Shown here in pieces: positions 34,373 to 43,204 of a stretch of DNA of 64,000 nt; the first letter of the stretch is position 1; every line of letters begins with the position of its first letter. Source of the stretch: Bog-473 sp963756025. Lineage in GTDB: Bacteria > Actinomycetota > Acidimicrobiia > Acidimicrobiales > RAAP-2. The notes beneath the pieces are model-generated. The model was not told the DNA's origin, did no database searches, and was given only the letters and a program-made list of their open reading frames with translations. The DNA is taken from contig CAVWMF010000007.1 of the NCBI GenBank assembly GCA_963756025.1, positions 62,001 through 126,000 of the forward strand, given 5' to 3'. The translations under genes were made by a program, and so were the position numbers.

Positions 34373-35335
34373 CTACCGGCCAGGACCCATGACGGGTGCC
34401 ACGGCGCCAGCCAGCGAGCCGCTGTTTCGATCCCGATAGAGGCTCGCGATCGCCACCGTGACCTCGTCTGCAGCCTTCCGAACCTTGCTCCCCATCTCCC
34501 GAAGCGTGTCGAAATCCCACACCTCGTCGATGGAGGCCACCGTGAGCGCGTAGCCCACTGCATCCCCATCGAAGATCGGCGCCTGCAACGAACGGATCGA
34601 AAGCGAATCGACACCCTCCTCGGCACCGACAAGGTATTCGTCCGGAGTCAGTAACGACATCCGACTCGCCTGAATTCGCCGAAGGTCCTCGAGCGTGGAC
34701 GTCGTCTGAATGTCGCGCATCACTTGGGCAAGTTGCGCTTCCACACTGCCCCTGAGCGTGGCCACGAAACCCCGCTGCCTGATGAGCTCCAGATCCGCCG
34801 CCAGCTCCTCGAAACGCTCAACGTTGACAACGCTCCCGCGCTCGAACCATATCTTCTGTTGGCGCTGGTCCTGCCACGCAACGAAGAGGGAACCGAACGG
34901 CGGTGAGCAGGGGGCTTTCGATCCGGGCCGGTTCCATTGAAACCCCAACTCAGGAGGCCCCGTGGAAGCCAGGACGACAATCTCATCTCCCACCAAAGTG
35001 GACAGCACGCATTCGCGCCCGAACTCAGAGGCAAGCCGCTCCATGATGGGGCGGGCGAAGCTGACCTCCGGGAGGGCCTGAGCCGCAGCCTCTCCCAGCA
35101 CGATGACCGTCGGGCCGATGCCGTAGCGGAGATCAATCGGTGATCGGAAGACCCAGCCGGCCCGATGCAGCGTCCTGATCAACGTGTACGTCGTCGACTT
35201 GTTCAATCCGGCACGCCGGGCGATCTCCGCGACCGTGAACGTCTCGGTGGGTCGGATGGCCAGGAATTCGACGATTGCGATGGCGCGTGCCGCACTGTTC
35301 GAGAAGGATCCGTCCGACGACACACTCACCCCCAT
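34373..35335 (-). CDS. IclR-family transcriptional regulator
   Basis: 320 aa. N-terminal winged helix with TFTVAEIARRAGLNKSTTYT near residue 33 and a following RTLHRAGWVFR. The C-terminal effector domain includes RLASEFGRECVLSTLVGDE near residue 100. IclR proteins commonly regulate aromatic and small-acid catabolism. Divergent from the amidohydrolase operon starting at 35763, across 427 bases that contain several inverted repeats, so control of that operon is likely. Confidence 0.93.
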   Translation of the reverse strand: MGVSVSSDGSFSNSAARAIAIVEFLAIRPTETFTVAEIARRAGLNKSTTYTLIRTLHRAGWVFRSPIDLRYGIGPTVIVLGEAAAQALPEVSFARPIMERLASEFGRECVLSTLVGDEIVVLASTGPPELGFQWNRPGSKAPCSPPFGSLFVAWQDQRQQKIWFERGSVVNVERFEELAADLELIRQRGFVATLRGSVEAQLAQVMRDIQTTSTLEDLRRIQASRMSLLTPDEYLVGAEEGVDSLSIRSLQAPIFDGDAVGYALTVASIDEVWDFDTLREMGSKVRKAADEVTVAIASLYRDRNSGSLAGAVAPVMGPGR

Positions 35336-35355
35336 CCGCAGTCCTCTCGTTCCGG

Positions 35356-35385
35356 TCCGATCAAGGACCGTCGTCTTCGATCGGA
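35356..35385. promoter_or_regulatory. Inverted repeat next to the IclR gene
   Basis: TCCGATC (35356-35362) and GATCGGA (35379-35385) are perfect 7-base arms with a 16-base spacer, 20 bases upstream of the IclR start. Candidate autoregulatory operator. Confidence 0.4.
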
Positions 35386-35447
35386 TGAGCCTAATGGCTT
35401 GCCATCTCGGGGCCGGGATCGCTCAATCGCACGCGTGGTTCAGGTGC

Positions 35448-35477
35448 GTCCAACTGGACACCGGGAAGCAGTTGGAC
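35448..35477. promoter_or_regulatory. Inverted repeat in the IclR-amidohydrolase intergenic region
   Basis: GTCCAACTG (35448-35456) and CAGTTGGAC (35469-35477) are perfect 9-base arms with a 12-base spacer. The CCAACTGGAC contained here recurs in reverse at 59853-59862, upstream of another D-aminoacylase-type gene. Confidence 0.45.
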
Positions 35478-35562
35478 ACGAGACCCGCTGACCTCGAAAC
35501 CGACGGGAATCGTCCGGTAACATGCGAGCGCAGTGATGCGCCCGGCCCGACTGCACTTCTCA

Positions 35563-35631
35563 CGGCCTATGTGCGTTCTGTCTGACTCCAGCCGCCCCCC
35601 TGTCTGGGGTCGGACAAAAAGCACATAGCCG
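35563..35631 (+). promoter_or_regulatory. Long RNA hairpin in the leader region of the amidohydrolase operon
   Basis: Arms 35567-35591 and 35604-35628 pair at 23 of 25 positions as plus-strand RNA, including two G-U pairs, around a 12-base C-rich loop; a bulged extension adds a few pairs outward. The G-U pairs exist only on the plus strand, which favours a transcribed structure ahead of the gene at 35763. No U-run follows, so it is not a standard terminator. Confidence 0.5.
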
Positions 35632-35762
35632 GCGTCACTCGAAACCTGACCCATCGAAACACCCGGAGATGGTCCTCCCGAGACACTCCCGGGCGAGCAC
35701 CGAGGATTGGCGCACGCGCGTGTCATCCTCCCGAGAGCTTGACGCAGGAGACGGAACTGAGC

Positions 35763-37448
35763 ATGTTGGACGTGGTGATCAGGGGCGGCGACCTCATCGA
35801 CGGAACCGGCGCACCGAGGCGACGAGCGGACGTCGGGTTGCGCGACGGGAAGATCGCCTGCATCGGCCAGGTGTCCGAAAGCGCCTCCCGCTCGGTCAAC
35901 GCGTCGGGTTTGATCGTCGCGCCGGGCTTCATCGATATTCACACGCACTATGACGCGCAGGTGCTCTGGGACCCATTCTTGATGCCGTCGCCGGAGCATG
36001 GTGTGACGACGGTGCTTGGAGGCAACTGCGGGATCTCCGTGGCCCCGAGTCCCGCGCAGGAGGTCGGGTGGCTCAACGGGCTCTTGGCCCGCGTCGAAGA
36101 GATCCCGACGACAGCCCTCGATGCAGTCCTGGTACAAGGATTCACCTCGTTCAAGGAATACCTCGACAGCATCGATCTGGGCCTCGGTGTGAACGCAGCA
36201 TTCATGGTCGGCCATTCGGCGATCCGACGGGCAGTCATGGGGCCGGCGGCATCCGAAGGTGAGGCGTCACCAGACCAGATCGCCGCCATGTGTCTGCTGG
36301 TCCGGGATGCGCTGGCTGCCGGTGCGGCCGGCTTCTCGACGGCGATCATCGCCAACCACATCGACAGCGACGGGCGGCCCGCACCCCCACAGTTCGCCTC
36401 GTTCGACGAGATCAGGGAGATCTCCAATGCCTGCCGGGGACGGCAGGGAACGATTCTCCAGATGACGCCGGACAATCTGCCAGCCTCCCCGGCGGCCCGT
36501 CGGCTCATGTTCGACATGTCATTGCTCTCGCAACGGCCCTTTACCTTCACCGCGGTCGGAGCACCCGCGCATTTCGAGGTGGTCGAGGAGGGTCACGCCC
36601 TCATGGCGACCCTGCGGCCCCAGGCCCAACTGACCGATGGGATCGGGGACCGCCTCCAACTGACCGACAGTCTCATGATGCGTCACTGGCCCAGCCCATG
36701 GCCCCAGATATTGGCGATGCCGCTGGAGGACAAGCTGCGCCAACTTTCCGATCCGGCGACACGGGAGAAGCTCCACGAAGTGGCAATGGGCGCGCCTCCG
36801 CGTGCCCTCAGCGGGCAGCAGTTTGCCGATCGGTGGACGCAACTCGAGGTCAATGACGTGACCGACCCGGCCCTGACCCCATTCGAGGGAAGACGGATCG
36901 TCGATATCGCCCTCGAACGGCACGTAGATCCGTTCGACGCCTGGCTCGACTTGGCGGTCGCCGATCAGTGCCGGACCGGCTTCATCAGCTACGAGCCGGA
37001 TCAACGCCGCGTCGGTCCGGGCTACCAGGTAATGGTCGATCCGCGCTCGCTCTGGGGCCTGTTCGACTCCGGGGCCCATCTCACTTCGATGGTCGGCGGA
37101 TCGAGTCCGACACGGATCATCGAGGTGTTGGTCCGGCAGGAGAATCTGGTATCACTCGAGTACGCCGTGCATCGTCTCACCGGACACCTGGCGCAGTGGT
37201 GGGGTCTCGCCGACCGCGGACTGATAGCGGAGGGATTCTGCGCAGATCTGGTGATGTTCGATCCCGATCGCATCGGCCGCAGGCGCATGCGGAGGCTGGC
37301 GGACTGGCCGGGCAATACAGCCCATCTCACCTGTGACGCAATAGGAGTACACCGCACCTTCGTCAACGGCACGGAGGTGGTCGTCGATGGAAGCTACACC
37401 GGTGCGCGTCCAGGCCGAGTTCTCCGCTCAGGGACAGATATCCTCTGA
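35763..37448 (+). CDS. D-aminoacylase-type amidohydrolase (COG3653), copy 2
   Basis: 561 aa from ATG 35763; an in-frame TTG at 35739 would add eight residues. LDVVIRGGDLIDGTGAP, metal motif PGFIDIHTHYDAQVLWDP, LGGNCGISVAPS, and the C-terminal motif GLFDSGAHLTSMVGG. That last motif has FDSGAH where the other copies have SDAGAH or SDGGAH, the most divergent of the five. First gene of a plus-strand operon with two COG2159 amidohydrolases and a CMD protein; IclR gene is divergent upstream. Confidence 0.9.
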   Translation: MLDVVIRGGDLIDGTGAPRRRADVGLRDGKIACIGQVSESASRSVNASGLIVAPGFIDIHTHYDAQVLWDPFLMPSPEHGVTTVLGGNCGISVAPSPAQEVGWLNGLLARVEEIPTTALDAVLVQGFTSFKEYLDSIDLGLGVNAAFMVGHSAIRRAVMGPAASEGEASPDQIAAMCLLVRDALAAGAAGFSTAIIANHIDSDGRPAPPQFASFDEIREISNACRGRQGTILQMTPDNLPASPAARRLMFDMSLLSQRPFTFTAVGAPAHFEVVEEGHALMATLRPQAQLTDGIGDRLQLTDSLMMRHWPSPWPQILAMPLEDKLRQLSDPATREKLHEVAMGAPPRALSGQQFADRWTQLEVNDVTDPALTPFEGRRIVDIALERHVDPFDAWLDLAVADQCRTGFISYEPDQRRVGPGYQVMVDPRSLWGLFDSGAHLTSMVGGSSPTRIIEVLVRQENLVSLEYAVHRLTGHLAQWWGLADRGLIAEGFCADLVMFDPDRIGRRRMRRLADWPGNTAHLTCDAIGVHRTFVNGTEVVVDGSYTGARPGRVLRSGTDIL

Positions 37449-37493
37449 CAAATAGGTTCCCCCGCATGGTCGGGCTGAGCCGGGAAGGTGTGC

Positions 37494-38888
37494 ATGTCCA
37501 ATAAATTCCCACAAATCGACGAGGTGGCGGCCATCCGGGGCCGCATCGATCATCCGATCATCGACGGCGATGGCCATCTGGTGGAGTTCGTGCCGCTGCT
37601 CTTGGACTATGTGCGGGAGTGCGCTGGGCCAGAAGTGGCTCGCCACGTCAGAAAGCTGACCATGGAGCGTGACGACAGACGCCCTGCTTCCACATCATGG
37701 GGGACTCCGACCAAGAACACGGTCGATAGAGCCACGTCGTTGCTCCCCGAACTCCTCAGTCAGCGGCTTGATCAATTCGGTATCGACTACGCACTTCTCT
37801 ACCCCGGCCTCCCGCTGATAATGCTCGGCTTTCCGGACGAGGAGATCCGCCGCGCCCTCGCCCGAGCGGCGAATATGTATTACGCCGACGTCTACGGCCC
37901 CTATGGCGATCGGATGCTCGCGGTCGCTGCCATTCCGACGTTCACGCCCGATGAGGCAATCGAAGAGCTCAACTACGCCGTGGGTGAGCGCGGCATCAAG
38001 GCCATCGTCCTCGAGGGGATCAACGTCGAGCGAGGCCCGTCAGGCGAGGCCGAAATTCGAAGCCTCGGCCACGGCAGCCCGTACGACTACGACCCGTTAT
38101 GGCAACGATGCCTCGAGCTGGGAGTGGTGCCCACGTTCCATACTCCCGGCCGGGGTCTCGCTTCACGGGCGTCGCGCACGAACTACGTCTACAACCACCT
38201 GGGCCACTTCGCCTGGGCCCAGGAGGCGGTGTGCCGGTCGCTCATTTTCGACGGTACGCCGCTGCGCTTCCCCGATCTCCCCTTTGCGTTCCTGGAGGGC
38301 GGGGTCGGCTGGGGCTGCCAGCTCTTTTCCGACATGCTGAGCCACTTCGAGAAGCGCAACCGTTCGGCGATGTCGAATTACGATCCGGCCAACATCGATG
38401 GGCCACTCATGTTGGAGCTGTTTGACACTTATCCGTCCGGTCCGATGCAGCCGTTCCGATCAGACTTCGAGGCAACGCTGCGGCCCCTCTCGGGATCCGC
38501 GGGGTCGGTGTCTCTCGACGATGTCGACGACTTCAAGGAGTCGCTCATTACATCCGACGCGGACATCATGGACATGTTCACCCGACAGTTCCATTTCGGG
38601 TGCGAAGCCGACGACCCACTCACCTCACTGGCCTACCGATCGGACCTGCTTCCCTCCGGAAGTCGGATGAAACCGATTTTCGCCTCGGACATAGGCCATT
38701 GGGACGTTCCCGATATGCGCTATGTCCTGGAGGAGGCATGGGAGCTCGTTGAGCACGGTCGAATCGACGAGCAGCAGTTCCAGGAATTCACCTGCACCAA
38801 CGTCGCCACAATGCTCACATCGGTCAATCCGGACTTCTTTGCGGGGACGGTGGTCGAGAACGACCTGCAGTCAGTGCTGAAGCAATGA
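37494..38888 (+). CDS. Amidohydrolase family 2 (COG2159) metal-dependent hydrolase
   Basis: 464 aa from ATG 37494 behind GGAAGG; an in-frame GTG two codons earlier is possible. N-terminal IIDGDGHLVEF gives DxHxxE where classical members have HxH. Further: GIDYALLYPGLPLIMLGFPDEE, EEAICRSLIF-like helix, and the C-terminal FASDIGHWDVPDM with the metal-binding Asp. Longer than the other copies. Overlaps the CMD gene by 4 bases. Family members decarboxylate or hydrolyse acids; substrate unknown. Confidence 0.87.
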   Translation: MSNKFPQIDEVAAIRGRIDHPIIDGDGHLVEFVPLLLDYVRECAGPEVARHVRKLTMERDDRRPASTSWGTPTKNTVDRATSLLPELLSQRLDQFGIDYALLYPGLPLIMLGFPDEEIRRALARAANMYYADVYGPYGDRMLAVAAIPTFTPDEAIEELNYAVGERGIKAIVLEGINVERGPSGEAEIRSLGHGSPYDYDPLWQRCLELGVVPTFHTPGRGLASRASRTNYVYNHLGHFAWAQEAVCRSLIFDGTPLRFPDLPFAFLEGGVGWGCQLFSDMLSHFEKRNRSAMSNYDPANIDGPLMLELFDTYPSGPMQPFRSDFEATLRPLSGSAGSVSLDDVDDFKESLITSDADIMDMFTRQFHFGCEADDPLTSLAYRSDLLPSGSRMKPIFASDIGHWDVPDMRYVLEEAWELVEHGRIDEQQFQEFTCTNVATMLTSVNPDFFAGTVVENDLQSVLKQ

Positions 38889-39286
38889 CTGAACGTTTCA
38901 TCACCGACGCCGGCGTTCGGACCGGGGCGGAGCTCATGGGTGAGGGCGGTCCCGACGCTCTTGAGGCAAACGCCCAGCGGTGGGTGACCAGGGTGGACGA
39001 GAGTTGGGCCCGCATCCTGAGCAATTTTGTCGTCAACGGCATGTACAGCCGGGACGTGCTGCCCACATCCACTCGGGAGCTCTGTGCCGTCGCCGCACTC
39101 GCCGTGCTCGGCCGTTCCAACGAGCTGGAGGCGCACATTCGTATGGCCCTTCGCACCAACCCGGCGGATCAGGTGCGCGAGGTGCTCATCCAGATGGCCG
39201 TCTACGGCGGTGTGCCCGTGGCGCTGGAGGGCATGAGGATTTTCGAAGGTGTGCTCGAGGAGAGCGGCCCGCCGGCGACAGCCTGA
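38885..39286 (+). CDS. Carboxymuconolactone decarboxylase (CMD) family protein
   Basis: 133 aa, single CMD domain. TRELCAVAALAVLGRSNELEAHIRMAL near residues 60-87 matches the non-peroxiredoxin CMD motif (no CxxC), followed by VREVLIQMAVYGGVPVALEG. Could be a gamma-carboxymuconolactone decarboxylase or a related isomerase. It sits between two amidohydrolase genes with a 4-base overlap on one side and 28 bases on the other. Confidence 0.88.
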   Translation: MTERFITDAGVRTGAELMGEGGPDALEANAQRWVTRVDESWARILSNFVVNGMYSRDVLPTSTRELCAVAALAVLGRSNELEAHIRMALRTNPADQVREVLIQMAVYGGVPVALEGMRIFEGVLEESGPPATA

Positions 39287-39314
39287 ACCGGCTCGGGCCG
39301 AACAAGAGGAGAAC

Positions 39315-40466
39315 ATGCGCGACTACCACTACATTTCGGCGGATTCACACCTCGAATGCTCACCCGACCTCTGGCGCGGCTACGTGGATGCGGAGTTCAG
39401 GGACTGGGTGCCGAAGGTCGTCACACTGCCCGACGGTGGTGACGGGTGGCTCTATCGCGGCAGTTCACAACCGATATCGATCGCCCGCACGCTGGCCGGC
39501 GGACGCCGAGGAAGACACGCGACCGACAACGGCCGGGGTGCGTCGTATGCCGATCGGCCTCCGGGGTCCGGTGATGGGCAACAACGTCTCGACGAACTCG
39601 ATGAGGACGGCGTCGACGCGGAAATACTCTTTCCGGCAATCATGAGCCAGCACCAACTGGCGAACGTCACCATTCCCCGTGAGGCCTATGTGGCCCTGGC
39701 GCAGGGCGTCAATGACTTTTTGTCGCAGGAATTCTGCGCCTACGACTACGACCGTCTCCTCGGGTGCGCCATGCTGCCGATCACCACTATCGACGACGCC
39801 GTCGCGGAGCTCCGCCGGGTTGCGGACCTGCCCGGAATCCGGACGGTTGTGCTCCATCAATGGCCCAACGGAGGGCCGCTCCCCCAGCCCGAGGATGACC
39901 GCTTCTGGCAAGCGGCCGAGGAGACCGGTGTCCCCCTATCGGTTCACGTCCAGTTCGGTGGGGGGCGGCCAGCCGAGGATGGTACGGCCAACCCGTTCAG
40001 TTCGATATCCCTCAACCGCCTGATAACCCGTGCCACGGGGCAAGGGACCGAAACCGGGTATTGCATCAGCCAACTCATCACCTCCGGCGTGCTGGACCGC
40101 TTTCCGGGTCTTCGCTTCGCCTTCGCCGAGGCCGGTGCGGGATGGGTGCCGTTCTACTGCGAACAGGCCGACACGAACTACGAACGGCACCGCTACTGGT
40201 GGGACTTCGAACTCAAGCATCCGCCGAGCTATTACGTGAAGAACCACTTCGTGTGGGGCATCCAGGACGACTTCTTCGCCATTCGGGTCCGCGACGAAAT
40301 AGGGGTGGAGAACATGATGTGGGCCACAGACTTTCCGCACCACGCGACAGATTGGCCGCATTCACTGGACCTGATCGGCAAAATGTTCGCCGGGGTACCC
40401 GAGGAGGACGAGCACCGGGTCGTCTGTGCAAATGCCGTGGACTTCTACAAACTCGACGCCACGTAG
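39315..40466 (+). CDS. Amidohydrolase family 2 (COG2159) metal-dependent hydrolase
   Basis: 383 aa from ATG 39315 behind AGAGGAGAA; the frame is open further upstream over the CMD gene end. N-terminal YISADSHLECSPDLW, mid-barrel LSVHVQFGGGRP, FAEAGAGWVPFYCEQAD and MWATDFPHHATDWPHS. The DFPH motif carries the conserved Asp. Last gene of the operon starting at 35763. It resembles ACMSD-type decarboxylase/hydrolases. Confidence 0.9.
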   Translation: MRDYHYISADSHLECSPDLWRGYVDAEFRDWVPKVVTLPDGGDGWLYRGSSQPISIARTLAGGRRGRHATDNGRGASYADRPPGSGDGQQRLDELDEDGVDAEILFPAIMSQHQLANVTIPREAYVALAQGVNDFLSQEFCAYDYDRLLGCAMLPITTIDDAVAELRRVADLPGIRTVVLHQWPNGGPLPQPEDDRFWQAAEETGVPLSVHVQFGGGRPAEDGTANPFSSISLNRLITRATGQGTETGYCISQLITSGVLDRFPGLRFAFAEAGAGWVPFYCEQADTNYERHRYWWDFELKHPPSYYVKNHFVWGIQDDFFAIRVRDEIGVENMMWATDFPHHATDWPHSLDLIGKMFAGVPEEDEHRVVCANAVDFYKLDAT

Positions 40467-40484
40467 CGGTCGGCGCCACCACCA

Positions 40485-41684
40485 CTAGTGGAGGCCGAAG
40501 CGCTCCAGACCGAAAGCGGTGATGGCGTTGGCTCGACCCAGCTTGTACCTCTCGGCGTCGGAGAGGCCGGCCTTCGAACAGAGCCTTTCGAAACCCGCCA
40601 TGGTGTCGGGCCATGTCGCTTGCGCATGGGGATAGTCCGTCTCGAAACAAATCTGGTCCATGCCGATGGCGTCACGATTCCGCAAGCCGGTCTCGTCGTC
40701 GAAAATGCAGGCGTAGACCCTCCCCCTGGCGTAGGTCGATGGCGGATTCGGGAGCGGGTTCCCGAACTGATCCCCCGGGAACTCGGCCCAGACCTTGTCG
40801 ATTCGCTCCAACAGATACGGCATCCACCCTGCTTGGCCTTCTGAGTACGCCAACTTCAGATTGGAGAATCGTTCGAGAGTCCCCGAGATGAGGTAATCCG
40901 TCAGCGATCCGACCGCATTCTGCCAGTCCAACGTACAACCGACGATGAACGGTGCGTCGGGAGCCGTTGTGGGCATTTGCGAGGAGGATCCGATGTGCAT
41001 GCAGACGACGGTCTCGGTCTCGCTGCAGGCACGGAAAAACGGTTCCCAGAACCGGTCCTTGTCGTAGAGGGACGGCAATCCCAGTGGCACGGGCGACTCC
41101 GTGAATGAAACCGCATGGCTGCCCTTGGCGGCACAGCGGTGGATCTCGGCGGCGGCCAGGCCTGCGTCCCAGAGAGGAACGATCGTGAGTGGTATGAGAC
41201 GGCCGCGGGCCTCCTCGGCCGTCCAGTCGTCGATCATCCAGTCGTTGTACGCCTGCACGCACAGGAGGGCGAGCTCCTTGTCGTCGCGTTCGAGGAACGT
41301 CTGCCCACAGAACCGAGGCAGCGTATTGGGGAAGCAGACAGACGCCTCGATGTTGTCCAGGTCCATGTCGGCCAGGCGCTCGCGCCGTTTCCATGCTCCG
41401 GGACGGACGTGGTCGAACGTGGTCAGCTCGGTGCTCAGGTGATCGAAGCCGACCGCTGCCTGCAGCATCATCAGAGGCGCCACGAGATCGTCGTAGAGCC
41501 ACACGTCACTCCAGTCGGCCTCGGGATCCTCCACCCAGCCCGCACCGTGACCGGCGTGGCGCATCCGCATACGGGCCACCCGGGGTCCCTGGTCCGCGTA
41601 GCGACTGGGAAGCCTGCTCTGCCACAGATCGGGCGGCTCGAGCACGTGGTCGTCCACCGAGATCAGCCTGAACGGATCCTGCAT
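40485..41684 (-). CDS. Amidohydrolase family 2 (COG2159) metal-dependent hydrolase
   Basis: 399 aa. ISVDDHVLEPPDLWQSRLP at the N terminus, NIEASVCFPNTLPRFCGQ, VCMHIGSSSQMP, AYSEGQAGWMPYLLERID and CFETDYPHAQATWP. Very similar in layout to the gene at 41853, so the two divergent genes are probably paralogs from a local duplication. Start follows AAGGAGGC. Confidence 0.92.
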   Translation of the reverse strand: MQDPFRLISVDDHVLEPPDLWQSRLPSRYADQGPRVARMRMRHAGHGAGWVEDPEADWSDVWLYDDLVAPLMMLQAAVGFDHLSTELTTFDHVRPGAWKRRERLADMDLDNIEASVCFPNTLPRFCGQTFLERDDKELALLCVQAYNDWMIDDWTAEEARGRLIPLTIVPLWDAGLAAAEIHRCAAKGSHAVSFTESPVPLGLPSLYDKDRFWEPFFRACSETETVVCMHIGSSSQMPTTAPDAPFIVGCTLDWQNAVGSLTDYLISGTLERFSNLKLAYSEGQAGWMPYLLERIDKVWAEFPGDQFGNPLPNPPSTYARGRVYACIFDDETGLRNRDAIGMDQICFETDYPHAQATWPDTMAGFERLCSKAGLSDAERYKLGRANAITAFGLERFGLH

Positions 41685-41745
41685 CTGACTGCCTCCTTCT
41701 CAAGGCTGGTCTTCGGAGCCTAACGTGGAACCGGCGAGGGATGCC

Positions 41746-41767
41746 GATGGTCACGATCTGGACCATC
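41746..41767. promoter_or_regulatory. Inverted repeat between divergent amidohydrolase genes
   Basis: GATGGTC (41746-41752) and GACCATC (41761-41767), perfect 7-base arms with 8-base spacer, midway between the divergent starts at 41684 and 41853. Candidate operator for both paralogs. Confidence 0.35.
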
Positions 41768-41852
41768 CGGTGCAGGACGCAGGGCGGCAGGAGCCCCACC
41801 CGCGTTGGTACGCTGCAGAATCGTCCGAACATCGCGGTGGGGAGCACGACGC

Positions 41853-43103
41853 ATGGAAACGGATCCGCAGAGCAACGACAGCCTCTGGATGATCTCCGTT
41901 GACGACCACGTCACCGAGCCCCCCGATCTGTGGACGTCGCGCCTACCCGCCCGGTTCCGCGAACAAGCACCGAGAGTCGAGAGGGACAGGGCGACCATTC
42001 GATTCGAGGGCGCAATGCCGAGGATCCACCGGGGGGATCCCGAAGGATCATGGGCGGACTTCTGGGTGTACGAGGACGTGCAGACCCCGCTCATGGCCAT
42101 CACGAATTCTGTCGGGTTCGACGAAGAGGAGCTGCGAAAGGCGTATCGGGAAGGGAAGGTGGTTACCTACGAAGAGATTGCGCCAGGCTGCTGGCAACAG
42201 GGAGCTCGCCTTGATGCAATGTCGTTGAATCATGTCGAAGCGTCGCTTTGCTTCCCCAATATCATCCCGCGCTTCTGCGGACAGACGTTCTTCGAAAAGG
42301 GTGACCGCCACCTCGGACTGCTTTGCATCAAGGCCTACAACGACTGGATGATCGACGACTGGTGCGCCGGCGCGGGAAAGGGGCGCCTCATACCCCTCAC
42401 CCTCATTCCTCTCTGGGACGCCGATCTGGCTGCGGCCGAGGTGCGCCGCTGTGCGGGCAAGGGAGCACACGCGGTTTCGTTCTGCGAGAACCCGTCACAG
42501 CTCGGACTGCCTTCGTTCTACGAGGAGTCCAATTTCTGGGACCCCTTCTTCGAGGCGTGTCAGGAGACCGAGACGATGGTCAACCTGCACATCGGGTCTT
42601 CGTCCCAGCTGCCCACCACATCAGCGAAGGCGCCATATGTCGTGACGTCAATCCTGATGTTCCAGAACAGCATGGCCTCAATACTGGACATGATCTTCTC
42701 CGGAGTACTGGACCGATTTCCGGGGCTGACCGTCGCGTATTCGGAAGGTCAGATCGGTTGGCTGCCCTATCTGATCAGACGGGCTGACGAGGTCTGGGCC
42801 GACCCCCACGACGGGGGCACCGGCATCCGCATCGATCGCCCGCCCAGTAGCTACGTGGAGAACCGGATCTACGGTTGCATCTTCGACGATGACACGGCCC
42901 TGCGCTGCCGGGACCTCATCGGCACGAGCCAGATCATGTTCGAAGTCGACTATCCGCACGCCGCAGGCAGCTTTCCTCACACGGCGGCACTGGCCGACAA
43001 AATGTGCACCGAAGCCGGACTGAGTGCATCAGAGCGCTACCAGGTCATCCGCGGTAACGCCATACGGGCGTTCGGACTCGAGCGCTTCGGTATTTCTGCC
43101 TGA
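41853..43103 (+). CDS. Amidohydrolase family 2 (COG2159) metal-dependent hydrolase
   Basis: 416 aa from ATG 41853. MISVDDHVTEPPDLWTSRLP, HVEASLCFPNIIPRFCGQTF, VNLHIGSSSQLPTTSA, AYSEGQIGWLPYLIRRADEV and MFEVDYPHAAGSFPHT. Closest visible relative in the window is its divergent neighbour at 40485. Its transcript ends at the strong terminator 43144-43178. Confidence 0.92.
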   Translation: METDPQSNDSLWMISVDDHVTEPPDLWTSRLPARFREQAPRVERDRATIRFEGAMPRIHRGDPEGSWADFWVYEDVQTPLMAITNSVGFDEEELRKAYREGKVVTYEEIAPGCWQQGARLDAMSLNHVEASLCFPNIIPRFCGQTFFEKGDRHLGLLCIKAYNDWMIDDWCAGAGKGRLIPLTLIPLWDADLAAAEVRRCAGKGAHAVSFCENPSQLGLPSFYEESNFWDPFFEACQETETMVNLHIGSSSQLPTTSAKAPYVVTSILMFQNSMASILDMIFSGVLDRFPGLTVAYSEGQIGWLPYLIRRADEVWADPHDGGTGIRIDRPPSSYVENRIYGCIFDDDTALRCRDLIGTSQIMFEVDYPHAAGSFPHTAALADKMCTEAGLSASERYQVIRGNAIRAFGLERFGISA

Positions 43104-43143
43104 GACGAACGCCCTGGGCCGTGCCTCCTCGGCGGTCACATGA

Positions 43144-43178
43144 ATATCCCCCGTGGCCAGAGAGGCCACGGGGGATAT
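43144..43178. terminator. Perfect 15-base stem-loop between convergent genes
   Basis: Arms 43144-43158 and 43164-43178 are perfectly complementary (ATATCCCCCGTGGCC and its reverse), loop AGAGA. It lies between the stop codons of the amidohydrolase (43103, plus) and the ABC binding protein (43205, minus), so it can terminate both transcripts. No long U-run follows in either direction. Confidence 0.8.
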
Positions 43179-43204
43179 CACAAGCGATCGGCGTCCTGCC
43201 TTTC

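Larger units (their letters stand above)
35336..35762. other. Regulatory intergenic region between IclR and amidohydrolase genes
   Basis: 427 bases with no convincing coding sequence. It contains two perfect inverted repeats (35356-35385 and 35448-35477) and the long hairpin 35563-35631, listed separately; divergent promoters for the IclR gene and the operon at 35763 are expected here. Confidence 0.6.
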
